Assembly: GCA_003508605.1 (NCBI GenBank)
Contig: DNUB01000298.1
Location: forward strand, 7,052-14,420
Direction of reading: 5' to 3'
Length of the DNA stretch: 7,369 nucleotides
DNA from: Oscillospiraceae bacterium
GTDB taxonomy: Bacteria; Bacillota; Clostridia; Oscillospirales; Ruminococcaceae
Position 1 is the stretch's first letter; each line of letters opens with the position of its first letter. The notes under the pieces were generated by a model that was given only the letters and a program-made list of their open reading frames with translations, did no database searches and was not told where the DNA came from. Position numbers and translations under genes: made by a program. Of this stretch, positions 6,703-7,369 are shown piece by piece.

Positions 6703-7080
6703 CTATCCGTTCACCCCCAGAACTCCCCCCGCCGCCCCCGTGAGCCAGCAGACCAAAGCCTTGCCGAAAAATCCGCCGAAGGAAACATCGCCAAAGGCAA
6801 GACCCAATACCAGGCAGATCAGCAGCAGCCCGCTGCCGCACAGCAAGCCCTGCTTTATGCCCTCCCGCCTTTTCTGTCTGCCTAAGATAAAGCCCCCCGC
6901 AAGGCAGCCGCAGGACAGGGCAAGCAGGCTGAGGAAATAGCTCCATTCCACGGGGAACTGCATTATCCACATAATAAGCGCATTAAATATCAGCGCAAGC
7001 CCGCAGACCGCCCCGCCTGCAAGAAGCGACAGGATAAAGGGCAGGAACAAATGTTTTTTCAGCGACTTAAACCTTTTCAT
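6703..7080 (-). CDS. TIGR04086 / YrzE-like small integral membrane protein
   Basis: This 125-residue protein has a basic N-terminus (MKRFKSLKKH) and four predicted membrane helices at about 11-38, 46-66, 75-96 and 102-122. The middle loop reads A-G-G-F-I-L-G-R-Q-K-R-R-E-G. This Gly-rich helix, basic loop and G-x-x-x-G helix pattern, along with the length, fits the TIGR04086 / YrzE family of Firmicutes, whose function is not established. The ATG at 7080 is chosen because a purine-rich site lies just upstream; an in-frame TTG at 7107 has none. The gene is unrelated to the LRR array and converges on it, so it probably marks the array's right edge as ordinary chromosomal flank. The family assignment comes from recalled sequence features, not a search. 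Confidence 0.8.
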   Translation of the reverse strand: MKRFKSLKKHLFLPFILSLLAGGAVCGLALIFNALIMWIMQFPVEWSYFLSLLALSCGCLAGGFILGRQKRREGIKQGLLCGSGLLLICLVLGLAFGDVSFGGFFGKALVCWLTGAAGGVLGVNG

Positions 7081-7084
7081 ATTT

Positions 7085-7089
7085 CCCCC
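7085..7089 (-). promoter_or_regulatory. Ribosome binding site of the TIGR04086-like gene
   Basis: On the - strand this reads AAAGGGGG followed by AAAT and the ATG at 7080. It is an imperfect Shine-Dalgarno with short spacing, but the only purine-rich site close to a possible start. Confidence 0.5.
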
Positions 7090-7128
7090 TTTAAAAGCTT
7101 TGTACAAGTTTATGAGGAAGGGGGCGGA

Positions 7129-7134
7129 ATTATC
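7129..7134 (-). promoter_or_regulatory. Possible extended -10 promoter of the TIGR04086-like gene
   Basis: The - strand reads TGTGATAAT, which fits an extended -10 (TG-N plus a GATAAT hexamer one base from TATAAT). No good -35 is seen 16-18 nt upstream. Transcription would begin near 7122 and leave a leader of about 40 nt. Between this site and the 31-bp repeats (about 7135-7166) I see nothing further. Confidence 0.3.
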
Positions 7135-7166
7135 ACAGGAAAAAGCGTATTAAAGATTACTGCGGG

Positions 7167-7369
7167 ATTTACGAGAGCGGGTAAATTTCAGCACAACCTT
7201 CCCAAAAGCGAGCATTTTTTAGCACAACCTTTCTGAAAGCAGACATAAATCAGCACCTCGTACCCGAAATCAAGCACAAATCAGCACAACATATCTAAAA
7301 GCGGGCAAAAATCCGCACAACTTTTCTGAAAGCGGGTAAAAATCAGCACAACTGTCCTGACAGCACGAA
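7167..7369. repeat. Degenerate 31-bp tandem direct repeat, running off the window
   Basis: Six full units end at 7197, 7228, 7259, 7290, 7321 and 7352, followed by a partial seventh. The period is exactly 31 bp throughout. The consensus is TTTCTGAAAGCGGG, then TAAAAAT, then CAGCACAAC. The AGCACAAC core is intact in units 1, 2, 4 and 6, has one change in unit 5 and is altered in unit 3. The units at 7291-7321 and 7322-7352 are the most alike. Because 31 is not a multiple of three, a coding repeat is unlikely. There are no unique spacers, so it is not a CRISPR array. It could be a minisatellite or a set of protein binding sites upstream of the - strand gene. Confidence 0.88.

Noticed and set aside
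7051..7236. A 61-residue + strand frame across the right-hand gap
   Set aside because: It begins antisense to the membrane protein gene, has no ribosome binding site, and runs into the 31-bp repeats, whose period is not a multiple of three.
7167..7369. CRISPR array
   Set aside because: The repeats are directly contiguous and degenerate along the whole unit, with no unique spacers of uniform size and no cas genes in view.

Overview
The window is almost entirely a tandem array of five related genes on the + strand. An unrelated small membrane-protein gene on the - strand closes the array, followed by a non-coding repeat tract. The lineage looks like a Clostridia-type Firmicute, probably gut-associated. 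The reasons are GGAGG-type ribosome binding sites, BspA-like TpLRR (LRR_5) surface proteins, frequent ATA and AGG/AGA codons, and a neighbour resembling the clostridial TIGR04086 / YrzE membrane family. The species cannot be fixed from this sequence.

Array (1-6698). Each complete protein has a signal peptide, a short conserved N-terminal block (W-x-Y-x-x-x-G ... C-G-Y-x-G ... P-S-x-x-[DN]-G-x-x-V), seven to eight BspA-type leucine-rich repeats of 22-23 residues, a linker, one transmembrane helix followed by basic residues, and a short tail holding C-x2-C-x10-C-x2-C. This predicts an LRR domain outside the cell and a zinc ribbon inside it. There are two subfamilies, A and B, and they alternate strictly: A1 (1-1164, 5' end cut by the window), B1 (1161-2384), A2 (2394-3830), B2 (3963-5327), A3 (5382-6698). 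A-type tails match W-x-C-x2-C-x3-N-x6-C-x2-C. B-type tails lack the Trp and Asn and end in C-G-H-K-I-K.

The genes are tightly packed: A1/B1 overlap by four bases (ATGA), B1/A2 are 9 nt apart, and B2/A3 are 54 nt apart. This suggests one transcript and probably paired function, although the function is unknown. The A2/B2 junction is the exception. It holds a 30-bp tandem repeat (3 full copies plus 1 decayed), and the B2 start codon expected from alignment with B1 is ATA instead of ATG.

Right flank (6699-7369). A four-helix TIGR04086-like protein (6703-7080, - strand) converges on A3 with only 4 bp between the two stop codons. Upstream of it are a possible extended -10 promoter and then a degenerate direct repeat with an exact 31-bp period, which starts near 7167 and runs off the window.
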